From Candidatus Scalindua sp. (GTDB lineage: Bacteria; Planctomycetota; Brocadiia; Brocadiales; Scalinduaceae): a stretch of DNA of 40,715 bases. The stretch spans positions 1 to 40,715 of the forward strand of contig JABHIW010000042.1 in NCBI GenBank assembly GCA_018670825.1, in the 5' to 3' direction. The notes beneath the pieces are model-generated. The model was not told where the DNA came from. It ran no database searches and worked only from the letters and a program-made list of their open reading frames with translations. Position 1 is the first letter of the stretch. Every line of letters begins with the position of its first letter. Shown here in pieces: positions 8,312-15,917 of this stretch. The translations under genes and the position numbers were made by a program.

Positions 8312-11300
8312 ATGAGCAACGAAAAATACGCGTTACAATTTAGCCAGATCGGTGTTCCCTATTCGCCGGACCACTCTATCTTTGCCACCTATTATTTGAA
8401 GGAAGGAGCCACGGACACCTATAAGCGGCTGAAAAAAGCGGCACAAATCACCCAAAAAGCCTGCGGGAAAACCGATTACAAATCCGTGGTGATCTGCGGC
8501 GTCAGTTTCGGCCAATGGGTACAATGGTGCAAGAATAGCGACCTAACCATTCCCAAAGGTTTCAGCGATACATCCATTTTAGATGTGTCTCCACCTTACA
8601 AGAACACGGGTGGGAATTTCCTGTTCCATATTAAATCCGACCGTTTCATAGAGTGCCAAAAACTTTTCGATCTGATTAAAGCAGAGCTATTAGACATCAC
8701 AGACCGCATCGACCATACAATCGGAGAACGCTTACACGACGGCCGAGTCTACGGAGGCAGATTGCTGCACGGTGTAATCCGTTCAGTTGACCCCATCAAT
8801 GTTTCCGCCCGTGCCATCGTGGGTGATGAAGACATCGATCACAAAGGCTCCTGCTATGCCATTACCCAAAAATTCGTACACAACTGGTCTAAACTGGATA
8901 ACATGACGGAAGACGAAATTGAGAACATGATCGGCAGGGATAAGAAATGCAACATTATCCTCAACAACGACAAAGGCAGCCACATCAAATCAGTGCGTGT
9001 TCTCAATGATGACCGTTACAATATCCGCCTCATGGGCCAGGCCCAACCTTTCGGTATCTCTCAAACAGGGAAAGGCCGGGAAAAGGGTGTCTACGTTCTT
9101 GCATACGCCAAAAGCGGACAGAATATCAATGCCGCCCTGGATGGAATGAGGGGAAAAGGCCACAACCAATTCAAGGACAGGCATTTATTGATTTCTCCAT
9201 CAGTTGGCGGGAACTTCTGGTATATTCCCAGCGCAGAAGAGTTAAAAGTCAAAAAAGATACAGAGACTCAGCATGTGACCATGAATAAGTTTTTCGCCGA
9301 ACGCAGCAAAAACGGATACATGTTCTACAATTCCAAAGATTATCTGTACCAAATCGGTATGGGAAAATACGACCCAAAACCCGGTTTGTCGGACCGGGTG
9401 ATCGAGTTGTTGGGAATAAATTTCTCCCGTTGGAACGAGACCTGGTACACGTATCGTACCACACCACCACTACCTCACCTGGAAGACTACTTAAGAGACA
9501 AAACAGACATGAGCGAAAAAGAGATCCAAAAGATCATGAATTCATCCGTAGCCATTCGCAAGGGGTTGGCCATCAAATACAGCCTTACCGGCGCATTGAT
9601 CGAGCCGGAGTACGCCGAGAAAGCAGACTTGTTTCGCCTGAACTCCAAAGAAATTATTGTAGGTGTAATGCCTGCACTCTCGTTGGGGACCGGAACGGTA
9701 GTGATGCGTTACCTGCGTCAGGATGAAAAGATCCCGGCATTCCTGAAAAACCTCAATGAATTCTCCGCCATGGGCCATAACCTTCCCAACCATAAAACCG
9801 TACTAGACAACGGCATCGGAAAATTGATCAAAGACGTGGAAAACAAACTTGCCAAATGCCCGAAGTCCCCCAACACCCGGGAGGAAAAGGACACAATAGA
9901 TTTCTACCAATCGGTGATATACTCCCTGGAGGGTGTGCGTGATTACTCTCTTAAATATGCGGAACTGGCCCTGAGGATCAAAAATCAATTGGCTGAAAGC
10001 CAGGTGGAAGAGAGGGCGAATTTGCAGTCAGTCCACGACCGCATGAAGAAACTGGCGACAGAGAAACCGGACACCTTCATTGAAGCTGCACAATTGGTCT
10101 TTACTATTCACTCAACCCTGCACCTCATCGGTGAACCCGTCAGCATTGGCCGCCTGGACCAGTATCTGAATCCCTTCTTTGAAAAAGACAACATCAGTGA
10201 ACAAGAGGCCCAGGAAATCATCGATTGTTTCTGGATAAAAATTAGTGAGAAAGTACTGTATAACCGTAGTCATTTTGATGATCATCTTACTTACGGTACC
10301 GGTGCCGTCTGCTACAGTGCAGGGAATTTCCCGCAAGGCTCTGCCATCAACCAATGGGTCATGCAAGTTACCGTCGGAGGGTACAAAGCGAATGATGCCA
10401 AGGACCCGGAAGACGCCTGTAACGACGTTACCATGATGTGCCTGCGTTCCTCCCGCCGATTGCCATTAAATGCACCTTGCTTATCATTGCGTGTACACGA
10501 TGCTATGCCTTCCAAAATTATTAAGGAAGCCGCAAAATGCATCTTAAGCGGCGGAGCACATCCGATTTTGATCAATGATGATGCATTATGTGAAGGTTTT
10601 GAGAAATTCAATACTCCCAAAGAAACGAAAGTACCGTTAAGAAGCCTGCGAAATTTTGCATGCGACGGATGTTATGAACCTCTGTTTGAAGGGCAGAGCG
10701 AATTTGCCTTCTCCTATGTGCCCGCGTTGGATGCGTTAGAAAAAGCCCTGAACCAGGGCACCATGTACATGGCTGCCGGACCTATTCATATCACTGGCAT
10801 GAAACTCTCATTCCAGTCAAAACATTGCAGCGAAATTGAAAGTTTTGATGAATTGCTGAATATCTTTTACCAACACTATTACTACGCCATCTGTTCCTTT
10901 TACAACATGATGTTGAACGGTTACGGCAGTTTGTGGGAAGTTTGTCCCAGTCCCTATCTTTCAGTACTGTTGGATGGCTGTATTGAGAGTGGACGGGATT
11001 TAAGTAACGGCGGGGCCTTGTACCATTTAATGTCGCCAATGATTCAGGGACTCAGCAATACCATTAATTCCCTGTGGGCCATCAAGCACATGGTTTTCGA
11101 ATCCAAACAGGCCATCAGCACCTTGCCTGAGCTATTGGAGTGCCTGTTCTGCGACTGGGGATACGAAATGATAGAGCCATTCCAGGATATCTATGCAGGT
11201 AAAGATCGGGCTGATGAACGGGCCGTACGTTTCAAGGACATGCGGGAACATGCATTGGGTCTGCCGCAGTTCGGGTTTGGACATAAAGAGATAGATAAGT

Positions 11301-11971
11301 TCGGGGCAGAGATCATCAAGAATCTACAAACAATTGTGATGGACACCTTCTATCCCCCTGGTCCTGATAAAGAGTATCAGTATCCCATGCTCAACATGCA
11401 TAAACTTCAGGTAAAAGAGTTCCAGGAATTGCGCAAAAAATTGGCAGACACCTACGGTACACCGAAAAAACCTTTCCACATATTGATGTTACCAGGTGTA
11501 GGGACCTTTGAGGAGGTGGTTGGACTGGGTCTGAATAATGGGGCCAGCGCAGATGGCCGTCGCAAGGGCATGCCGTTGGAATCAGATTTCAGCGCCACGC
11601 CGTCGCAACAGGACCTACCGGTTGACCATCAGTACAGGGACATCTTCAAAGCCTTGAAGTCCTGGACGCAATATGCCATTACCCGTGGTTTCACCAATGC
11701 AGCGCCTGTGGATGTGAACATCAGGGAAGACTTTCCGGAGAAGGACCTTGTGAAAGTGATCGAGAAATTCGCAAAGGGTAAGATCGGTTCCAACTTGATC
11801 ACCATCACCTGTGCTGATCCAGAGACCTTCGACGAAGCTCTCCAGTACCCCGAGAAATATGATCTGATACGGGTGAGAATGGGTGGATGGAGTGAGTTCT
11901 TCGTAGCCATGTTCCCGGACATCCAGCAGCAACATCGCAGGAGGCCGTTATTCTTGCCCAACAAAGAATAG
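8312..11971 (+). CDS. DyP-type peroxidase-like domain fused to a glycyl radical enzyme (PFL family)
   Basis: A single uninterrupted 1219-residue frame with AAGGAGG upstream of its ATG. Residues 1-315 follow the DyP/YfeX heme peroxidase pattern: a VVICGVSFGQW strand at 59-69, TGGNFLFHIKSDR at 99-111, HDGRVYGGRLLHG at 142-154, a W-x-KLDNMTEDEIENMIGRD helix at 192-210, the expected proximal heme His at H224 (KGSHIKSVRV), QPFG at 245-248, and WYIPS near 303. The distal catalytic Asp motif (GxxDG) is not conserved; the region reads GVIRSVDP. Residues ~365-1219 are a pyruvate-formate-lyase-type enzyme. The thiyl Cys is C787 with E789 (GCYEP), as in dehydratase or lyase enzymes rather than the CC of true PFL. 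The radical Gly is G1192 in RMGGWSEFF near the C-terminus. No signal peptide is seen. The substrate is unknown. One sampled line is 52% GC, against 35% in neighbours, which suggests transfer. No radical-SAM activase is in the window. Confidence 0.85.
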   Translation: MSNEKYALQFSQIGVPYSPDHSIFATYYLKEGATDTYKRLKKAAQITQKACGKTDYKSVVICGVSFGQWVQWCKNSDLTIPKGFSDTSILDVSPPYKNTGGNFLFHIKSDRFIECQKLFDLIKAELLDITDRIDHTIGERLHDGRVYGGRLLHGVIRSVDPINVSARAIVGDEDIDHKGSCYAITQKFVHNWSKLDNMTEDEIENMIGRDKKCNIILNNDKGSHIKSVRVLNDDRYNIRLMGQAQPFGISQTGKGREKGVYVLAYAKSGQNINAALDGMRGKGHNQFKDRHLLISPSVGGNFWYIPSAEELKVKKDTETQHVTMNKFFAERSKNGYMFYNSKDYLYQIGMGKYDPKPGLSDRVIELLGINFSRWNETWYTYRTTPPLPHLEDYLRDKTDMSEKEIQKIMNSSVAIRKGLAIKYSLTGALIEPEYAEKADLFRLNSKEIIVGVMPALSLGTGTVVMRYLRQDEKIPAFLKNLNEFSAMGHNLPNHKTVLDNGIGKLIKDVENKLAKCPKSPNTREEKDTIDFYQSVIYSLEGVRDYSLKYAELALRIKNQLAESQVEERANLQSVHDRMKKLATEKPDTFIEAAQLVFTIHSTLHLIGEPVSIGRLDQYLNPFFEKDNISEQEAQEIIDCFWIKISEKVLYNRSHFDDHLTYGTGAVCYSAGNFPQGSAINQWVMQVTVGGYKANDAKDPEDACNDVTMMCLRSSRRLPLNAPCLSLRVHDAMPSKIIKEAAKCILSGGAHPILINDDALCEGFEKFNTPKETKVPLRSLRNFACDGCYEPLFEGQSEFAFSYVPALDALEKALNQGTMYMAAGPIHITGMKLSFQSKHCSEIESFDELLNIFYQHYYYAICSFYNMMLNGYGSLWEVCPSPYLSVLLDGCIESGRDLSNGGALYHLMSPMIQGLSNTINSLWAIKHMVFESKQAISTLPELLECLFCDWGYEMIEPFQDIYAGKDRADERAVRFKDMREHALGLPQFGFGHKEIDKFGAEIIKNLQTIVMDTFYPPGPDKEYQYPMLNMHKLQVKEFQELRKKLADTYGTPKKPFHILMLPGVGTFEEVVGLGLNNGASADGRRKGMPLESDFSATPSQQDLPVDHQYRDIFKALKSWTQYAITRGFTNAAPVDVNIREDFPEKDLVKVIEKFAKGKIGSNLITITCADPETFDEALQYPEKYDLIRVRMGGWSEFFVAMFPDIQQQHRRRPLFLPNKE

Positions 11972-12016
11972 CATACTGGAGGGGAATATATACTAATGTA
12001 ATGAATAACGATCCAC

Positions 12017-12262
12017 AAAAACTCATTTATCGGCAGGAACATAAACATACTCGTAAAAAATACGAGAGACCAGAAAACAGGGAAATTATGTGGTTATTCA
12101 GACAGGTATATAAAGGTAATATTTGACGGTTCTGATGATTTAATGAATGAAATTGTAGATGTTCACGTTAAAAGAGTTTTGCCTCAGTTTGTTATGGACA
12201 AGTGTGATGCTAACACAGTCAGGTTTCGCATCACAAATGAAGGTCGGACAAAGATGGCCTGA
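12017..12262 (+). pseudogene. duplicated, divergent 3' end of mtaB
   Basis: Read in the mtaB frame, this segment encodes KNSFIGR, then KTGKLCGYS, RYIKV and IVDVH. It aligns without gaps to the last ~70 residues of mtaB, with about two thirds identity by hand, then runs on for some 11 codons to TGA at 12260-12262. The match covers the TRAM domain only; no start or upstream mtaB sequence is present. The frame is still open and many differences are conservative, so it derives from a once-functional gene, either an old duplicate or the mtaB of a related genome. It closes the block that begins right after the intact mtaB. Confidence 0.85.
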
Positions 12263-12317
12263 AAAAGAGACGCGCTTATCACTTAAATTCAGGATTTACT
12301 GAAAATTGAATTTCAAG

Positions 12318-12359
12318 ATATCCTTGAAATCAAAATTGTCAGGATATGATCTTTTTTTT
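12318..12359 (+). terminator. weak intrinsic terminator-like hairpin with alternative fold
   Basis: ATATCCT (12318-12324) pairs with AGGATAT (12341-12347), and eight T residues follow at 12352-12359. A competing perfect hairpin, ATTTCAAG (12310-12317) with CTTGAAAT (12323-12330), uses part of the same left arm. The two folds exclude each other. The long loop makes the terminator fold weak. Confidence 0.45.
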
Positions 12360-12470
12360 AAAACAAATATCACACTATTGTTAATAGATTTGGGTGTCCT
12401 CACATAGACCTGAATCTGCGAAAGACCGGGCTCAATATTAAAAACATAAACAATAATATGGAGAACAGAA

Positions 12471-13721
12471 ATGAATACAGTGACAGAAGGAAAAATGTGG
12501 TTTTTGCATTGCCAGCTTTTAACGAAAATAATGGCTAAAATCTTAGAAGAGACGAATGGGGATACTCACTTAGAGGGCATTATTCAAAAAAAAATAAATG
12601 TGCAGTTTGGTAAAATAATTGGGAACATTTCCGGCAGCCAGGATGACCTTGAATACGCTTTCTTTAGAGTGCATATTAAGCCAAAAAACGGAGATGACAG
12701 AAATCTCAAGAATGAAATAAATTCGATAATTGATGGTTTGAGTGGTCCCGCATACCGGGCTGCAAGCCACTTAGTGGGCAATGGTAATAATGAGAACGGG
12801 GTCAATACTCAATGTTCAATGAAAAAGTTACGATTCATTTTAACTATAGGATATTTAAATAGAAAATTATGCTTGGGAGCTGAAGGTGTGGTAAAAAAAA
12901 AGGGGAACTGGTACATTAAGAACAATGCTAAAAAAGTAGGTGAAATATTAAATGACAATGACAAAAATGCCATGCAGCTATTTTTAAATTGCCTAAGACC
13001 AAGGCTAAACTATATAGGGGCTGGCCCACATGATAAGAATCCGTTTAAAAAAAATGAAGATGGCGAGTATAAAATTGAAACAGAGTATACTGTTAAAATG
13101 CTCGTCGAATTATTTGACGGATTATCGATGGACGCAGAACTGGATGTGCCATTTTCAAAACTGATACATCGCCGAAGGGGATTTCCGGGGAACAATCCGT
13201 TGGATTCGCATTTACTTGGTATTGATGCGGGTGCCCATATCAACGCAATAACACCGGAGTCTACTTTAGGGAAAATCAGGCAGAGTTTGGGGTTGCCATT
13301 GAGGTGTGATATCTCCGGTACAACCGTGGACGCAATGGGATTTTGCGATACGTTCATAAAAAAAGGTCAGGAAGGCAGCAATAATAAAGAGGAAAGAATG
13401 ACATATTTGGTATCGTGCATGCTAAGCATGTGCCTGACAGGTCATCATTCTTTAGACGAGATGGCACTGGCTTTGAGTTTAGATGTGAAAGAAAAAAAAT
13501 ATGACCCATGTAATCCTGCAAGTGTAATAAAGTTGCTTGAGGAATGGTCAGGCTGGGATGGTTTTAGTTTTCCTGAGACGGACTATTTTAATAGTAAAGC
13601 CGAAGGAATCCTACGCATTGATAACCGGATACTAAAAAAATTAGAATTTACAAAAGAATTATGGGATGGTCTGGCGATACATAACAAAATAAAAATAATG
13701 AAAGCAAAGACGGACTCTTAA
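12471..13721 (+). CDS. hypothetical protein, 416 residues, unrecognised
   Basis: I do not recognise the family. The ATG has GGAG 7 bases upstream and the frame is clean, so it is probably a real gene. There is no signal peptide. The protein is rich in Lys and Asn in the first half (several KK and NDN runs). A better-ordered central segment at about residues 235-290 contains HRRRGFPGNNPLDSH, LLGIDAGAHINAI and LPLRCDISGTT. A hydrophobic stretch TYLVSCMLSMCLTGHHSLDE follows at about 308-327. HH within a small-residue context could bind a metal, but that is a guess. It sits alone after the mtaB remnant, next to a toxin-antitoxin remnant, so an accessory or defence role is possible but unsupported by motif. 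Confidence 0.6.
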   Translation: MNTVTEGKMWFLHCQLLTKIMAKILEETNGDTHLEGIIQKKINVQFGKIIGNISGSQDDLEYAFFRVHIKPKNGDDRNLKNEINSIIDGLSGPAYRAASHLVGNGNNENGVNTQCSMKKLRFILTIGYLNRKLCLGAEGVVKKKGNWYIKNNAKKVGEILNDNDKNAMQLFLNCLRPRLNYIGAGPHDKNPFKKNEDGEYKIETEYTVKMLVELFDGLSMDAELDVPFSKLIHRRRGFPGNNPLDSHLLGIDAGAHINAITPESTLGKIRQSLGLPLRCDISGTTVDAMGFCDTFIKKGQEGSNNKEERMTYLVSCMLSMCLTGHHSLDEMALALSLDVKEKKYDPCNPASVIKLLEEWSGWDGFSFPETDYFNSKAEGILRIDNRILKKLEFTKELWDGLAIHNKIKIMKAKTDS

Positions 13722-13904
13722 TAGCGGTAAAAACCTTACGTATCCTAATTAAAGACTCTAAGGGAAAACCACCTAGCTGTTGGATACCTATATCACTAAG
13801 GCCATTTTAAGCTTGCACCTACTCTTTGCACATTCTTATAATCTCCATATCAAAATAAAAAACAAAGTAACAGTTTTGTTTCTAAAATGAAAGGAGGTGA
13901 AAAG

Positions 13905-14090
13905 ATGACAACTGTAGAATCGATAGAAAAAGAGATAGAAAAGCTTTCTCCAGAGGAATTAGCAGAATTCCGACACTGGTATACCGAATTTGATGCAGAC
14001 GCCTGGGACGCACAAATTGAAGCCGATGCGGCATCCGGGAAGCTTGATGCGCTTGCTGAATATAAAGCAGGGAAAGCAAAAGAGATTTGA
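13905..14090 (+). CDS. antitoxin-like small protein of a RelE/ParE-type pair
   Basis: A 61-residue acidic protein beginning MTTVESIEKEIEKLSPEELAEF, with DAWDAQIEADAASGKLDAL in the middle and a short basic tail. This is a frequent antitoxin type that precedes a RelE/ParE-superfamily toxin. I start it at 13905 rather than at the in-frame ATG at 13887, because AAAGGAGGTG lies just before it and overlaps that earlier start. Its TGA overlaps the TTG start of the toxin frame by two bases, which implies translational coupling. With the toxin broken, it may now be an orphan. Confidence 0.8.
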   Translation: MTTVESIEKEIEKLSPEELAEFRHWYTEFDADAWDAQIEADAASGKLDALAEYKAGKAKEI

Positions 14091-14351
14091 AACATTACGC
14101 ATCAGCCAAATTTTGGATCTGTTTCGATTCTCTGCCGAAGGAAATCCGGAAACTTGCACGCCACAATTATACATTTATTGAAGGAAAATTCGGAGCCTTC
14201 GTTACATTTCAAGCCGGTTTGCAAAGGTCGTTATCGAAGTGTTCGGGTTGTTTTGCATTACCGAGCTCTCGGCGTGCCAGTTTCTGATGGCGTGCAATGG
14301 TTTTGGATTGGAAGCCATGCCAAGTATGACAAACTATCAAGCGCAAGTTAA
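14087..14351 (+). pseudogene. RelE/ParE-type toxin, frameshifted
   Basis: From TTG at 14087 the frame reads KHYASAKFWICFDSLPKEIR, the usual N-terminus of this toxin type, and continues to about ARHNYTF. The remaining half is in another frame: LKENSEPSLHFKPV, then GRYRSVRV, LHYRALGV and FWIGSHAKYDKL, ending TAA at 14349-14351. Joining the two needs removal of a single base near 14177, in ACATTTATTGAAGG. The joined product of about 87 residues would match the family end to end. One extra base in an AT-rich run explains the break. A sequencing error is the alternative. Confidence 0.8.
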
Positions 14352-14474
14352 GGGACGCTCACAATTAAGATGCGCAAGACTCCAGAATACATGCAATGAT
14401 AATCTAACAAACCGCATGGGAATCCATTGAGGCCACCTTGAGTTTGAAAATGCTTGATCAGCAAAGAAATACAT

Positions 14475-15071
14475 ATGAATAAACATACTAAAATAACAAC
14501 TTTATGTCTTGCCCTCATACTTTTTAATTTCATAGTATTATTATCCAGGGTGCAACTAGCCTACCCCTTGCCTGCGGATGACGTAATTCCCCTTGTTGAT
14601 GCAGAATATTTTCCGGCAGTCCACAAGGCATTTACCAATGCTCAAAAGTCCATATTATGTGTTATGTATATGGCGAAACTGGACAAAGGGCATACGGGAG
14701 GAGATGAATATCAACTGGTCCTTGATCTCATAAACGCACATAAAAAGGGAGTAAAGGTTCTGGTTATTTTTGACCAGAATGTTAAATTCTGGGAAAAAGG
14801 CAAAAAAAGGGACATAATGGAGAGAAGGAGTGAATATGCATACGATTTGCTATTACGAGCCGGTGTTCCTGTTTATTATGACTGCAAAAACAGGGTAACT
14901 CACAGCAAGGCGATAGTTATTGATAAATATATAACGATTGTTGGAAGCACTAACTGGACTTATGGCGCATTGAGAAAAAACCACGAAGCATCGGTAATGA
15001 TAAAATCCCGGGACGTTGCACGTGCGTTTGAGCGGAAATTAAAGAAAATAGACAAAATATCAGCTAAGTAG
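14475..15071 (+). CDS. secreted phospholipase D-like protein with a single HKD motif
   Basis: The protein has an N-terminal hydrophobic segment (TTLCLALILFNFIVLL) typical of a signal peptide or anchor. A PLDc_2-type domain follows: DEYQLVLDLINAHKKGVKVLVIFD, and the catalytic HxK with downstream residues, HSKAIVIDKYITIVGSTNWT, starting near residue 143. There is only one HKD motif, as in Nuc-type endonucleases that dimerise to build the active site. Activity could be a non-specific nuclease or a phosphodiesterase acting outside the cytoplasm. I use the ATG at 14475. A TTG at 14454 is in frame, but neither has a convincing ribosome binding site. It is the last gene before the conserved cmk-rpsA group. 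Confidence 0.8.
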   Translation: MNKHTKITTLCLALILFNFIVLLSRVQLAYPLPADDVIPLVDAEYFPAVHKAFTNAQKSILCVMYMAKLDKGHTGGDEYQLVLDLINAHKKGVKVLVIFDQNVKFWEKGKKRDIMERRSEYAYDLLLRAGVPVYYDCKNRVTHSKAIVIDKYITIVGSTNWTYGALRKNHEASVMIKSRDVARAFERKLKKIDKISAK

Positions 15072-15175
15072 TGTAACAATAGTAGCATAAAAATATCTTG
15101 CAATAATAAATGTGCTTTGTTATAAAAGAAAGTTTCGTAACTTCAGAAGGCTTATAATTATATAGGAGGTACCTG

Positions 15176-15844
15176 TTGATCATAGCGATCGATGGGCCGG
15201 CTGGGTCTGGTAAAAGTACTGCGGCAAAAGGGTTGGCTGAGCGTCTCGGTTTTACCTATCTTGATAGTGGTGCGATGTATAGAGCTTTTACCTGGAAAGC
15301 CTGCAGTTCTGGCATTGATTTCAGTGACAAGGAAGGGCTCTCTAAGCTGTTGGATGAGACCAGTATCAGGATAGAATGTTCGGCTGACGGCTCAGAGGTA
15401 TTTGTGGATGATGTTGACGTAACAAGTGAGATAAGACATCCGTCTATAACTGAAAACATACATCATATATCCTGTCTGGAGTTTGTTCGTAAGAAGATGG
15501 TTGAACTTCAAAGAGACTTTGCAAGAGGTAAGGACATTATTACTGAAGGCAGAGATATGTGCTCCGTTGTTTTTCCGGATGCAGATAAAAAGATTTACAT
15601 GGATGCCAATGTTAAGGAAAGAGCAAAAAGGCGGCATTCTGAGCTCAGAGCTATTAATGATGAGGGAAGTATAGACAATGTAATAGAGGACATTGTCCAG
15701 AGGGACCGGAGGGACTCGACAAGGCAGTTCGCACCGTTAAAAAGAGAACCTGATGCCCTTTATCTTGATACAACAAGCTTGGATGCAGTGGATGTTGTTG
15801 ATATTTTGATAAAAGAGATTGAAAAAGAGCAGCAGAAAGAATAA
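15176..15844 (+). CDS. cmk: cytidylate kinase
   Basis: Phosphorylates CMP and dCMP with ATP in pyrimidine nucleotide supply. The P-loop GPAGSGKST lies at residues 7-15, followed by a YLDSGAMYRA motif near 30-39. The CMP-specific middle domain is present, and the later GRDMCSVVFPDA and RRDSTRQFAPL segments are characteristic. 222 residues is normal. Translation starts at TTG, with AGGAGG 7 bases upstream. It leads the cmk-rpsA pair, a very common bacterial arrangement, with 73 bases between them. Confidence 0.95.
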   Translation: MIIAIDGPAGSGKSTAAKGLAERLGFTYLDSGAMYRAFTWKACSSGIDFSDKEGLSKLLDETSIRIECSADGSEVFVDDVDVTSEIRHPSITENIHHISCLEFVRKKMVELQRDFARGKDIITEGRDMCSVVFPDADKKIYMDANVKERAKRRHSELRAINDEGSIDNVIEDIVQRDRRDSTRQFAPLKREPDALYLDTTSLDAVDVVDILIKEIEKEQQKE

Positions 15845-15917
15845 TTCCTTAACAATATTTTACATTTAAAACTTTATTTAGCAGTTTTATTAACTTTACT
15901 TTTGGAGAACTTTTTTA

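Larger units (their letters stand above)
11972..12470. other. intergenic stretch with mtaB remnant and hairpins
   Basis: 499 bases. It contains the mtaB 3'-end copy (12017-12262), two overlapping hairpins with a T-run (12310-12359), and GGAG at about 12460 before the next gene. Nothing else was recognised. Confidence 0.6.

Noticed and set aside
9249-10039. Long antisense and out-of-phase frames inside the DyP-GRE gene
   Set aside because: They are shadows of a GC-richer gene: no ribosome binding sites, no recognisable domains, while the main frame is continuously conserved.
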